Assembly (NCBI RefSeq): GCF_946222815.1 | Contig: NZ_CAMJRK010000012.1 | Span: 1-25,987 of the forward strand | DNA length: 25,987 bases | From: an uncultured Leuconostoc sp. | GTDB lineage: Bacteria; Bacillota; Bacilli; Lactobacillales; Lactobacillaceae | Reading direction: 5' to 3' | Shown: in pieces, positions 13,421 through 21,206 of the stretch | Layout of the letters: every line of letters starts with the position of its first letter | How positions within the stretch are numbered: the first letter of the stretch is position 1 | Notes under the pieces: model-generated | Seen by the model: only the letters and a program-made list of their open reading frames with translations | Databases searched by the model: none | What the model was told of the DNA's origin: nothing | Program-made: the position numbers and the translations under genes

Positions 13421-14294
13421 ACTAGTCATTATTGCGGGACCGACTGCATCGGGGAAAAGTGACTTAGCCATTGCCATGGCACAAAAATTTAATGGTGAAA
13501 TCATTTCAGCTGACGCGATGCAAATTTATCGTGAGTTAGACATTGGTACAGCAAAAGTGACTGCTGATGAACAGACATTAGTGCCACATCATTTGATAGA
13601 TATTATTGATATGACCGACCAATTTTCGGTGGCTGATTTTATTGCCCGTGCTGATGAGGCGATTGCCGATATTGTGTCACGTGGTAAATTACCAATTATT
13701 GCAGGCGGGACGGGATTTTATGTCAAAGCATTGCTTGGTGAGCAACCACTTGATTTTGTCGCGAGTGATGCACAAGAAGTGAGTGACTTAAAACAACGTG
13801 ACTTGTCTGATCTTATGAGTGAGCTACAGAGGCTTGATAGCACATTGGCAAATAAAGTCGATCAACATAATAAGCAGCGTGTCATTCGAGCAATTCAAAT
13901 TGCTCGTCATGGAGCGCATGTTACAAAACCAACGCGCCCTAAATACGATGCGTTAGTTGTTGGCATTGATTGGCCACGTGATATATTATATGAGCGAATT
14001 AATTCACGCGCGCAAACAATGATTGATGCTGGTTTGCTAACAGAAGCAAAATGCATTTTAGATGCTGGCGGTGAAAATATTCAAGCGGGAAAAGCAATTG
14101 GTTATAAAGAATTTTTTCCGTATTTATATGGTGACATAACGCTAGATGAAGCTATAATAAAAATGCAACAAGATTCTAGGCGGTATGCCAAACGCCAGTT
14201 AACTTATCTTAGACATCAAATTCCAGGATTGATCTGGCTTGATGGCGCGCAATCGCAGGCAGAATTGGCTACGCGTATTGAATCTTGGGTATGA
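13413..14294 (+). CDS. miaA: tRNA dimethylallyltransferase (tRNA A37 isopentenyltransferase)
   Basis: Adds a dimethylallyl group to N6 of A37 in tRNAs that read codons starting with U. The protein is 293 aa. The P-loop GPTASGKS is at residues 9-16, then ISADAMQIYRELDIGTAK, VPHHLIDI, IAGGTGFYVKALL and the late QAGKAIGYKEF and RRYAKRQLTYLR segments, all hallmarks of MiaA. Two in-frame ATGs exist (13407 and 13413); AAGGGG at 13401-13406 touches the first but is 6 nt from the second, so 13413 is chosen. It overlaps the phosphodiesterase gene by 8 bp and the next small gene by 4 bp, so the three genes probably form an operon. Confidence 0.95.
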   Translation: MTKLVIIAGPTASGKSDLAIAMAQKFNGEIISADAMQIYRELDIGTAKVTADEQTLVPHHLIDIIDMTDQFSVADFIARADEAIADIVSRGKLPIIAGGTGFYVKALLGEQPLDFVASDAQEVSDLKQRDLSDLMSELQRLDSTLANKVDQHNKQRVIRAIQIARHGAHVTKPTRPKYDALVVGIDWPRDILYERINSRAQTMIDAGLLTEAKCILDAGGENIQAGKAIGYKEFFPYLYGDITLDEAIIKMQQDSRRYAKRQLTYLRHQIPGLIWLDGAQSQAELATRIESWV

Positions 14295-14497
14295 AAAAAA
14301 TATTTTCAAGAGAAACCATAGGCAGTATGGTTATGGTTATGGTAATTGTATATTTTATAGGTATTTTTGTGTTTTCTTTGCTGTTTAAACAAAAGTTCAA
14401 CTGTCATGACATGGTAATTGATAGTTTGATTTTTACAATTATTATGACCGTGATGTCAATTGTAATCAATAGATATTTTTATTCTGATAGAAAATAA
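14291..14497 (+). CDS. Small two-helix membrane protein of unknown function
   Basis: Protein of 68 aa whose ATG overlaps the miaA TGA (ATGA), the usual form of translational coupling; the ribosome site is weak. It has two hydrophobic segments (about residues 11-31 and 45-61), joined by a short polar loop with one Cys (FNCHDM), and a basic C-terminus. I do not recognise a family. A terminator follows, so it is the end of the phosphodiesterase-miaA operon. Confidence 0.6.
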   Translation: MKKIFSRETIGSMVMVMVIVYFIGIFVFSLLFKQKFNCHDMVIDSLIFTIIMTVMSIVINRYFYSDRK

Positions 14498-14529
14498 TGA
14501 TTGCGTATCAAGAACTATACGATCTTAAC

Positions 14530-14576
14530 AAAAATAAGGACATCCATGATAACCAAACATGAATGTCCTTATTTTT
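14530..14576. terminator. Bidirectional terminator between small membrane gene and antiporter
   Basis: AAAAATAAGGACAT (14530-14543) pairs perfectly with ATGTCCTTATTTTT (14563-14576); an inner CATG/CATG pairing shortens the loop. A and T runs on both sides suit convergent genes. Confidence 0.9.
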
Positions 14577-14589
14577 TATTGACGAAACA

Positions 14590-16722
14590 TTATACTTTCG
14601 ATTCGATGTACTCATCTGTAGCCAATTGTTCAGTTTGATCTAATTGTAACATTTGTGCTTTATTAATTTCTTTGTAAAGTGCACTAGCCATTGGCTGCAC
14701 AATAGTACCTTCGGAAACACCTTGTTGTACAAAGTCGTATTCATATTGGAATGCTTGAATATAAAGGGCACTATTAACGGGGACAGATTCGTGCTTATAG
14801 TCACGTTTTACGCGATTAAAGAAGCGATTCATTGCTTCACGAACGAGGTAAATATGATCATTATCACTCTTTTGATCAGCAAGGCTTTCCCTTAATATAT
14901 TATCTAAATAAGCGTCTGTGGCAGTGATAAGGTCATTGTTGAGCGCCATGAGTTCATCACGGGTATCGGTCCATTTTTTAATGTTAGCAGCAAATGTGGG
15001 ATCAGTCTTTAATTTATTTTTTCGGAAACGATTGCGTTGTGCACGTGTGATAACGCCATTTGCAAGGTGCCAAGTTGATTCGCGAGCGTATCGACGTAAA
15101 GTGCGTTTAAGTTGGTGCTTGAACGATCTCGTTTGCTTGGGACCAATATTGCGGTTGTATTGTAAAATCTTAGCATAGATATTAATTGTGTTGACGCTGT
15201 AAGTCTTAGTGACGGAATCATTGCGAATGTACATCAAAGCAAAATCTTGCGTATCTGCTAGTAGGTCAAGAAATTGAGATGAAGCGCTTTTTCTATCATC
15301 CATCATGAATAGTTTATTTTTTTGTGATTGAAGTTGCGTTGACAGTGTTTCACGGATATCATGATCTGATACATGATCAAGGATTTTTAGTGAGGCGTAA
15401 TCTATCATTTTATCACGTGTATGGTTGAAATCAACTGTTGTATATGATTCGATTTTTGCAGGTAATTGTAAGGGCAAAACAATAGCACTAACAAGCATAC
15501 TGATTAAAATGACTAAGGTTGCCACAATAATGAGTGTTTCACGGTAAGGAAATGCATGACCAGCAATTTTGTAAGGTAAAGAAAAAGCCATGGCTAACGT
15601 CACAGTGCCATGAACACCACTAATAGCGAAAATACGAGCATAAAATTTGTGTTGTTTATCATTACGATCGCCAAAAAATAATGCGAAGCTGCTTGGTTTA
15701 TGATGATTTTGTTTATCATTACTGTCGCGTAAAGCCCAAAAGTATCGTAAAACCAGCATAATGACATAAATCAAAACACTCAATGCCACGAGTTGTAATG
15801 TACCAGACAAACCAATTTTTGTGATTGATAGCCAAACGCCAGGCAAAGAAATACCTAAAATTAAGAAAACAATAGCATTTAACACATCTGCAATAGTTTG
15901 CCAAATTGTACGCGAGGTTAATTGTACAGTTGTAGAAGTCAAACGTAAGCGACTTGACTCCCAATTGTGCACCATGCCAGTTGCCACGACTGCCAAAATG
16001 CCAGAAGTTCCTAAGTGTTCAGCGAATAAATAGACAGCAAATGGGGTTAACAAACTAATAGGAATGATGCTTGTTTCTGGGTTTGATGCACGTTGTTGTA
16101 AATTAACACGTAATGCCACAATAAGAAATCCAAGAATTGTACCAACAAGAACACCGCCCACTGCCACGAAGAAAAAATGTTCTAAGCCATGAACAATGGA
16201 AAAGGTACCTTGTGATAAAACTGACAGCGCTAAATCTAACATGACTAGGCCGGTAGCATCATTAAAAAGTGACTCAAGTTCCAGTGCCTCGCCAACGCCT
16301 TCAGGCATATCAGTGCCTGCTGTTAATGATTTAACGGCGACTGCATCGGTGGGCGTTACGATGGCGGCTAAGGTAATCGCTAAAGGTAGTGTCCAAGTGA
16401 CTTCAATGTGATTCGTAATGATACCAACCACAAGCGTCGTCACCACGGCTAAAACGACCGATAATAGCCAAATACCTTCAAAACGTTTTTTTATTTTAGC
16501 AAATGATTGTTTTTGACCGTCAATAAACATGATTGGGGCGATAATCATTAACATAAAAAATTCAGGTTCAAGTTCAAAATTTTTAAAAATTGGGGTCAAT
16601 GACATGGCAACACCAACAGCAATTAAAATAAATGCCTCAGGTATTTTGGGAACAAATTCTTTAATAATATTGGTCGCAATGACACCAATCAATAATAAAG
16701 CTAAGGTATATAAAGTAGTCAT
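14590..16722 (-). CDS. CPA1-family Na+(K+)/H+ antiporter with long cytoplasmic tail
   Basis: Monovalent cation/proton exchanger of the plasma membrane, 710 aa. About residues 1-425 hold some 12 membrane segments with the CPA1 signatures VTPTDAVAV (Asp126) and LELESLFNDATGLV (Glu150, Asn154, Asp155), and GTSGILAVVATGM and SGVHGTVTLAMAFSLP further on. The remaining 280 or so residues are polar and helical, a hydrophilic C-terminal domain like those that regulate NhaP/NHE-type exchangers. The start has AAGGAG 6 nt upstream. A -10-like TATAAT is at 16756-16761 on the reverse strand; no clear -35. It is a single-gene transcript ending at the shared terminator near 14530. Ion choice (Na+ or K+) cannot be read from sequence alone. 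Confidence 0.9.
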   Translation of the reverse strand: MTTLYTLALLLIGVIATNIIKEFVPKIPEAFILIAVGVAMSLTPIFKNFELEPEFFMLMIIAPIMFIDGQKQSFAKIKKRFEGIWLLSVVLAVVTTLVVGIITNHIEVTWTLPLAITLAAIVTPTDAVAVKSLTAGTDMPEGVGEALELESLFNDATGLVMLDLALSVLSQGTFSIVHGLEHFFFVAVGGVLVGTILGFLIVALRVNLQQRASNPETSIIPISLLTPFAVYLFAEHLGTSGILAVVATGMVHNWESSRLRLTSTTVQLTSRTIWQTIADVLNAIVFLILGISLPGVWLSITKIGLSGTLQLVALSVLIYVIMLVLRYFWALRDSNDKQNHHKPSSFALFFGDRNDKQHKFYARIFAISGVHGTVTLAMAFSLPYKIAGHAFPYRETLIIVATLVILISMLVSAIVLPLQLPAKIESYTTVDFNHTRDKMIDYASLKILDHVSDHDIRETLSTQLQSQKNKLFMMDDRKSASSQFLDLLADTQDFALMYIRNDSVTKTYSVNTINIYAKILQYNRNIGPKQTRSFKHQLKRTLRRYARESTWHLANGVITRAQRNRFRKNKLKTDPTFAANIKKWTDTRDELMALNNDLITATDAYLDNILRESLADQKSDNDHIYLVREAMNRFFNRVKRDYKHESVPVNSALYIQAFQYEYDFVQQGVSEGTIVQPMASALYKEINKAQMLQLDQTEQLATDEYIESKV

Positions 16723-16850
16723 GTTACTCCTTGTATTTGTTTTTCTATTAGAGATATTATACGCTTAATTAAAAATAAAAGTTTAGTAAAAATTAGTCTT
16801 AACACGATATTTTGTAAATTGAATGTTGAAAATATCATGATGGCGTACAC

Positions 16851-17008
16851 GCATTAGAACGAACTAAAATAATAATTAATTGTCTGATAAATAATATGGC
16901 TATGAAAAACATAATTATGTGCTAGTGAAGTCTGGAAAAACCAGAATCAGCTGTGAATCAGTTAAATTAATGCTTATTTTTTAAACGTTCCTGATGAGGG
17001 ACGTTTTT
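16851..17008 (+). ncRNA. Candidate small RNA with its own terminator
   Basis: A forward intrinsic terminator at 16983-17008 has no forward gene upstream: the antiporter runs the other way and the last forward gene ended at a terminator near 14576. It must end a short transcript from the 16723-17057 gap. Upstream, TCTGG-AAAAA-CCAGA (16931-16945) forms a hairpin, CATAATTATG is palindromic, and GCATTA (16851-16856) can pair with TAATGC (16968-16973). No promoter was found with confidence, so the 5' end is a guess. It matches no RNA family I recognise. Confidence 0.4.
16983..17008 (+). terminator. Orphan forward terminator upstream of pepN
   Basis: AAACGTTCC (16983-16991) and GGGACGTTT (16998-17006) form a 9-bp stem with one G-U pair and a 6-nt loop, followed by a T-rich tail. 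The reverse reading has no T tract, so it acts on the plus strand. Confidence 0.8.
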
Positions 17009-17020
17009 ATTTTAAACGTG

Positions 17021-17050
17021 TATAATAGAAGTATTCTAACAATTTGAAGG
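17021..17050 (+). promoter_or_regulatory. pepN promoter -10 and RBS
   Basis: TATAAT at 17021-17026 in the context CGTGTATAATA; the -35 is weak. GAAGG at 17046-17050 is the ribosome site, 7 nt from the ATG at 17058. Confidence 0.6.
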
Positions 17051-17057
17051 AAAAATT

Positions 17058-19589
17058 ATGGCTGAATTAACACGATTTTATAATACATTCCAACCAAATC
17101 ATTATGATATATATTTGGATATCGATCGATCGTCAAAAATAATTACTGGAACAACGACAATTTCAGGGATAGCGCAAAAGTCAAAAATTGCGTTGCATCA
17201 AAAAGATTTGTCTGTTCATGCTGTACAAGTTGATGGTCAGTCAGTGCCATTTTTGATTGACCATGAACTAGACGCGCTTAACATCACATTGCCAAAATCT
17301 GGGGAAACAAAGGTAACCGTTGACTATACAGCACCTTTAACGGATACGATGATGGGTATTTATCCGTCTTACTATGAGATTGATGGCGAAAAGAAGCAAA
17401 TTATTGGGACACAGTTTGAAACTAATTTTGCACGCCAAGCATTTCCTTGTATTGATGAGCCAGAGGCTAAGGCAACATTTGATTTAGCCATTAAGTTTGA
17501 TGAACAGCCAGACGAAACAGTATTGGCTAACACACCGGAATTACGTGTTGAAAATAATATCCATTATTTTGATACCACAGTAAAAATGTCAACTTATTTA
17601 GTTGCTTTTGCGTTTGGTGAGTTACAAAACAAACAAACACAAACAGATAGTGGGGTTAAAGTGGGTGTTTATGCGACAAAGGCACATGACCCTAAAACAC
17701 TTGATTTTGCATTAGATATTGCTAAACGTTCGATTGAATTTTTCGAAGATTTCTATCAAACACCTTATTCATTAGCACAATCAAATCAACTGGCATTACC
17801 TGACTTTTCAGCTGGCGCCATGGAAAACTGGGGATTGGTCACTTATCGTGAAGCATATTTAGTGCTTGATCCAGACAATACGGCCTTAGAAGCCAAACAG
17901 GTTGTTGCCACAGTGATTGCTCACGAACTCGCCCATCAATGGTTTGGTGATTTGGTGACGATGAAATGGTGGGACGATTTGTGGCTAAATGAGAGTTTTG
18001 CCAACATGATGGAATATGTTGCTATTGATGCGCTTGAGCCTGATTGGCACATTTGGGAATTGTTCCAAACATCTGACGTACCAGCAGCCTTACACCGCGA
18101 TGCAACCGATGGTGTGCAAGCTGTGCATGTTCAAGTCAATCATCCAGCTGAGATTGATTCGCTGTTTGATGCCGCAATTGTTTATGCAAAGGGTGCACGT
18201 ATGTTGGTGATGGTGCGTGCGTTAATTGGAGATGATGCTTTGCGTCAAGGCTTAAAAAATTATTTTGCTGCGCACAAATATGGCAACGCCACTGGATCTG
18301 ACTTGTGGCAAGCATTAGGTGACGCCTCTGGTCAAGACGTTTCAGCTATTATGAACTCGTGGTTAGAACAACCAGGCTATCCAGTTGTTTCTGCTGAAGT
18401 GATTAATGGGAAGTTAACTTTAACACAGCAACAATTCTTCATTGGTGAAGGTAAAGATGCTAATCGCTTGTGGCAAATACCTGTCAACAGTAACTATGAG
18501 GCAGTGCCTAAAATAATGACTGAACAAAAAGTTGTTCTAGGTGATTATGTGACGCTACGTCGAGAGGCTGGCGAAGCATTTTACCTCAACATGAGCAATG
18601 ATTCGCATTTTATTGTCAACTATGACGCGACGCTCTTACAAGATATATTAGGCAATGTTGATCAACTAGACGCGATTACACAACGTCAAATTATTCAAGA
18701 TTTGCATATACTTGCGCAGGGACGACAAATCGCATTTGCAGAAATTGTACCGTTACTCGTACGTTTTGCTAACAGTGACTCTAAGATTGTTAATGATGCT
18801 TTATACACTATTGCACAAGACCTACGTCAATTTGTAACACCTGATTCTGATGAAGAAAAGAATTTGAAGCAGTTCTATGATAAATTGAGTCATCAGCAAT
18901 TTGAACGATTAGGTTGGCATGCCAAGGAAAATGAATCATTAGATGATGAATTAACGCGGCCTTACATTGTTTCAGCTGCATTGTACGCAGAGAATAGTGT
19001 CGCAACGACACAGGCGCATGACCTATTCAAAACGCATGAGGGTGATTTGAAGCAGTTACCAGCAGAAATACGTGTGTTCATTATTCGTAATGAAGTTCAA
19101 AATTATGGTAATCAAACGTTATTTGATGACTTGCTGTTAAGTTATCGCCAAACTTCTGACGCGGGTTATAAACAAGATTTGCGTGCGGCGATTACGAGTG
19201 TCACGGATCCAAAACTTGTCAGTCAGTTGGTGGCAACATTTAAAAACACGGATGTGATTAAGCCACAAGATTTGCGGGGATGGTTTGGTAATACTTTGCG
19301 TAATGCACATGGCGAACAGGCTGCTTGGGATTGGCTACGACAAGACTGGGATTGGCTAGAAGCTAAAGTTGGTGGTGATATGGAATTTACGACTTACATT
19401 ACCGTGGCTGCTAGTGTTTTGAAAACAGACCAACGCCTAGAAGAATTTAAAAATTTCTTTAATCCGAAAATTGATCAACCGGGCTTAACGCGTGAAATTA
19501 AAATGGATACACGTGTAATTAGTAGTCGTGTGGGACTAATCGCATCAGAAAAAGACGCAGTGAATCAAGTGATTGCTGATAATATTTAA
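17058..19589 (+). CDS. pepN: Aminopeptidase N (M1 family, lysyl aminopeptidase)
   Basis: Broad-specificity zinc aminopeptidase that frees N-terminal residues from peptides taken up from protein-rich media; cytoplasmic, 843 aa, the usual length for lactic acid bacteria. The substrate motif GAMEN is at residues 253-257. The zinc site HELAH covers 289-293 with catalytic Glu290, and the third ligand is Glu312 in WLNESFAN. The N-terminal beta domain (about 1-190) and the helical C-terminal domain (about 520-843) look complete. It is a single gene with its own promoter and terminator. Together with PepX, two genes downstream, it gives the cell complementary peptidase activities. No signal peptide is seen. 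Confidence 0.96.
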   Translation: MAELTRFYNTFQPNHYDIYLDIDRSSKIITGTTTISGIAQKSKIALHQKDLSVHAVQVDGQSVPFLIDHELDALNITLPKSGETKVTVDYTAPLTDTMMGIYPSYYEIDGEKKQIIGTQFETNFARQAFPCIDEPEAKATFDLAIKFDEQPDETVLANTPELRVENNIHYFDTTVKMSTYLVAFAFGELQNKQTQTDSGVKVGVYATKAHDPKTLDFALDIAKRSIEFFEDFYQTPYSLAQSNQLALPDFSAGAMENWGLVTYREAYLVLDPDNTALEAKQVVATVIAHELAHQWFGDLVTMKWWDDLWLNESFANMMEYVAIDALEPDWHIWELFQTSDVPAALHRDATDGVQAVHVQVNHPAEIDSLFDAAIVYAKGARMLVMVRALIGDDALRQGLKNYFAAHKYGNATGSDLWQALGDASGQDVSAIMNSWLEQPGYPVVSAEVINGKLTLTQQQFFIGEGKDANRLWQIPVNSNYEAVPKIMTEQKVVLGDYVTLRREAGEAFYLNMSNDSHFIVNYDATLLQDILGNVDQLDAITQRQIIQDLHILAQGRQIAFAEIVPLLVRFANSDSKIVNDALYTIAQDLRQFVTPDSDEEKNLKQFYDKLSHQQFERLGWHAKENESLDDELTRPYIVSAALYAENSVATTQAHDLFKTHEGDLKQLPAEIRVFIIRNEVQNYGNQTLFDDLLLSYRQTSDAGYKQDLRAAITSVTDPKLVSQLVATFKNTDVIKPQDLRGWFGNTLRNAHGEQAAWDWLRQDWDWLEAKVGGDMEFTTYITVAASVLKTDQRLEEFKNFFNPKIDQPGLTREIKMDTRVISSRVGLIASEKDAVNQVIADNI

Positions 19590-19598
19590 GTACTGAGG

Positions 19599-19623
19599 GG
19601 AACCAAATTTTGGTTCCTTTTTT
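19599..19623 (+). terminator. Intrinsic terminator of pepN
   Basis: GGAACCA (19599-19605) pairs with TGGTTCC (19611-19617); an inner AAT/ATT extension is possible. A T6 tract follows. Confidence 0.88.
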
Positions 19624-19729
19624 GTTATAGAAAAGAATTAGAAAATCAAGATAATGATAAAGTTATGAAACACCTAGCTGCTTTAGTTTAAGTTAAAAAG
19701 AAACAGATGTCTGTATTTTAATAAAAATG

Positions 19730-19770
19730 TTAAACGTTTAATTGCTTCTTATTGTTATTTATGGTTTAAT
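19730..19770 (+). promoter_or_regulatory. MFS gene promoter with upstream TTAAACGTTTAA palindrome
   Basis: -35 TTGCTT (19742-19747), 17-bp spacer, -10 TTTAAT (19765-19770) with an extended TGG in front. The perfect palindrome TTAAACGTTTAA (19730-19741) abuts the -35. Its central CG and shape suggest a LacI-family operator or a weak cre-like site; the regulator is unknown. Confidence 0.55.
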
Positions 19771-19826
19771 ATTTAACGGACAAAATAAAGGTTGCCAGTG
19801 AGCAATCATTTTGAAGGGAAATTATA

Positions 19827-21107
19827 ATGTCACAGAGTCAGTCTAGTAACACCGAAGAAAATTTAATGTCGAGCAAGATGACTAGCGAACAAAAAGTGGT
19901 CCTTGGATCGACAACGTTAGGCTTTACATTAGACCACATGGATGCAACATTTTTGTCATTTGCTTTGGCACCGATGATTGCAGAATTGCACATTACTGGG
20001 GCGCAGGGTGGTATTATTGCTGCCATGTCTAACTGGGGTGCCTTACTTGGTAGTGTCCTGTTTGGCATATTAGCGGATCGCATTGGCCGTGTACGTGTTT
20101 TGTCATATACAGTGATGTTAGTGACATTTGCGACGGTTATTCTCGCATTTCTTGATAATACGCATACGATTTATGCTTCTCGTTTCTTACTAGGTATGGG
20201 AACTGGTGGTGAATATGGCGTTAGTATGGCGTTGATTGCTGAAAGTTTCCGAGCTAACCGTGTCGGTAGAATGAGTTCAATTACAGCAATTGGCGGTCAA
20301 GTGGGTGCTATTCTGGCAGCCATATTGGCAACGCTTATTATGCCAGCCTTTGGTTGGCGTGGTTTGTTCATGATTGGTTTCTTACCATTGATTGTCGTTT
20401 ATATTGTTCGTCGGCATTTGAAAGAAACACCAGCGTTTGAACAATTGAAATCAGATTACAAGTCAGGGCGGAAGAAATTTAGCTTTAAATTTATCGCTAA
20501 TACACCAAAACGTGCTTATACATCGTTAGTGTTGATCATTATGTTGACGATTCAAACGTCTGGGTATTATGGTTTGATGAATTGGTTGCCAACAATCATG
20601 AGAAAACAGTTGGGCATAACAGCTACTGTAACAGCTGGCTATGTGAACTTAGGCATGATTCCAATCATTGTGGGTATGGCTGTTGGTATGATGACTTTCG
20701 GCACAATTTTGGATAGAATCGGGCCACGACAAGCATTTACTATTTTTTTGATTGGTTCAGCGATTATGATTTATACGTTTACCTTTGCTTATAATATGTG
20801 GACCTTAACCATATTGGGCGCTGTCGTTGGTTTTTTCTCTAATGGTATGTATGGTGGCTTTGGTGCTGTCATTAGCCGTTTGTATCCAGCCGAAATTCGA
20901 GCAACAGCTGCTAACACGCTCATGGGCTCAGGACGCGCTTTAGGTGCCTTCTCGTCCGTTGTTATTGGTTGGATTATGGACAACTATAATGTCGCCACAG
21001 TTATGTTGAGTTTGACAGTTATGTACTTGATTAGTTTGGTATTCATGTTAACGATTCCAGACTTTAAAAAACTTGGGGCAAATAGTCAATATCAAGAAAC
21101 AAATTAA
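19827..21107 (+). CDS. MFS transporter, metabolite:H+ symporter type
   Basis: Twelve-segment major facilitator protein of 426 aa in the plasma membrane. About 25 polar residues precede the first membrane segment. Signature motifs are DRIGR (84-88) in the loop after segment 2 and RFLLGMGTGGEYGVSMALIAE (part shown; about 118 onward), a pattern of the sugar/aromatic-acid symporter branch (AAHS, NanT-like). The equivalent loop in the second half reads DRIGPRQ. GAAGGG 8 nt upstream supports the ATG at 19827 rather than the in-frame Met14. The substrate cannot be told from sequence; organic or aromatic acids and sialic acid are candidates. It is monocistronic, ending at the terminator at 21116. Confidence 0.88.
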   Translation: MSQSQSSNTEENLMSSKMTSEQKVVLGSTTLGFTLDHMDATFLSFALAPMIAELHITGAQGGIIAAMSNWGALLGSVLFGILADRIGRVRVLSYTVMLVTFATVILAFLDNTHTIYASRFLLGMGTGGEYGVSMALIAESFRANRVGRMSSITAIGGQVGAILAAILATLIMPAFGWRGLFMIGFLPLIVVYIVRRHLKETPAFEQLKSDYKSGRKKFSFKFIANTPKRAYTSLVLIIMLTIQTSGYYGLMNWLPTIMRKQLGITATVTAGYVNLGMIPIIVGMAVGMMTFGTILDRIGPRQAFTIFLIGSAIMIYTFTFAYNMWTLTILGAVVGFFSNGMYGGFGAVISRLYPAEIRATAANTLMGSGRALGAFSSVVIGWIMDNYNVATVMLSLTVMYLISLVFMLTIPDFKKLGANSQYQETN

Positions 21108-21115
21108 TAAATCTG

Positions 21116-21153
21116 AAAGTTCACAAATCAAAATATGATTTGTGAACTTTTTT
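21116..21153 (+). terminator. Intrinsic terminator of the MFS gene
   Basis: Perfect 14-bp stem AAAGTTCACAAATC (21116-21129) / GATTTGTGAACTTT (21137-21150), 7-nt loop, T tract to 21153. Confidence 0.93.
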
Positions 21154-21172
21154 GATGTCGAATTAATGGGTG

Positions 21173-21197
21173 TATAATGAGAATGATTATGGAAAGG
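21173..21197 (+). promoter_or_regulatory. pepX promoter -10 and RBS
   Basis: TATAAT at 21173-21178 in a GTGTATAAT context, weak -35. GGAAAGG at 21191-21197 is 9 nt from the ATG at 21207 and so decides that start; the ATGs at 21177-21189 fall in the promoter or in front of the ribosome site. Confidence 0.6.
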
Positions 21198-21206
21198 TAC
21201 GCGGAG

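Noticed and set aside
16851..17008. T-box, preQ1, fluoride riboswitch or tracrRNA in the pepN gap
   Set aside because: None of the core motifs I know for these is present, there is no cas gene or repeat array, and pepN is not an expected target.
19729..19742. TTAAACGTTTAA region as a CcpA cre site
   Set aside because: The outer bases do not fit (about 10 of 14 positions), unlike the full match upstream of lplA; kept only as an unidentified palindrome.
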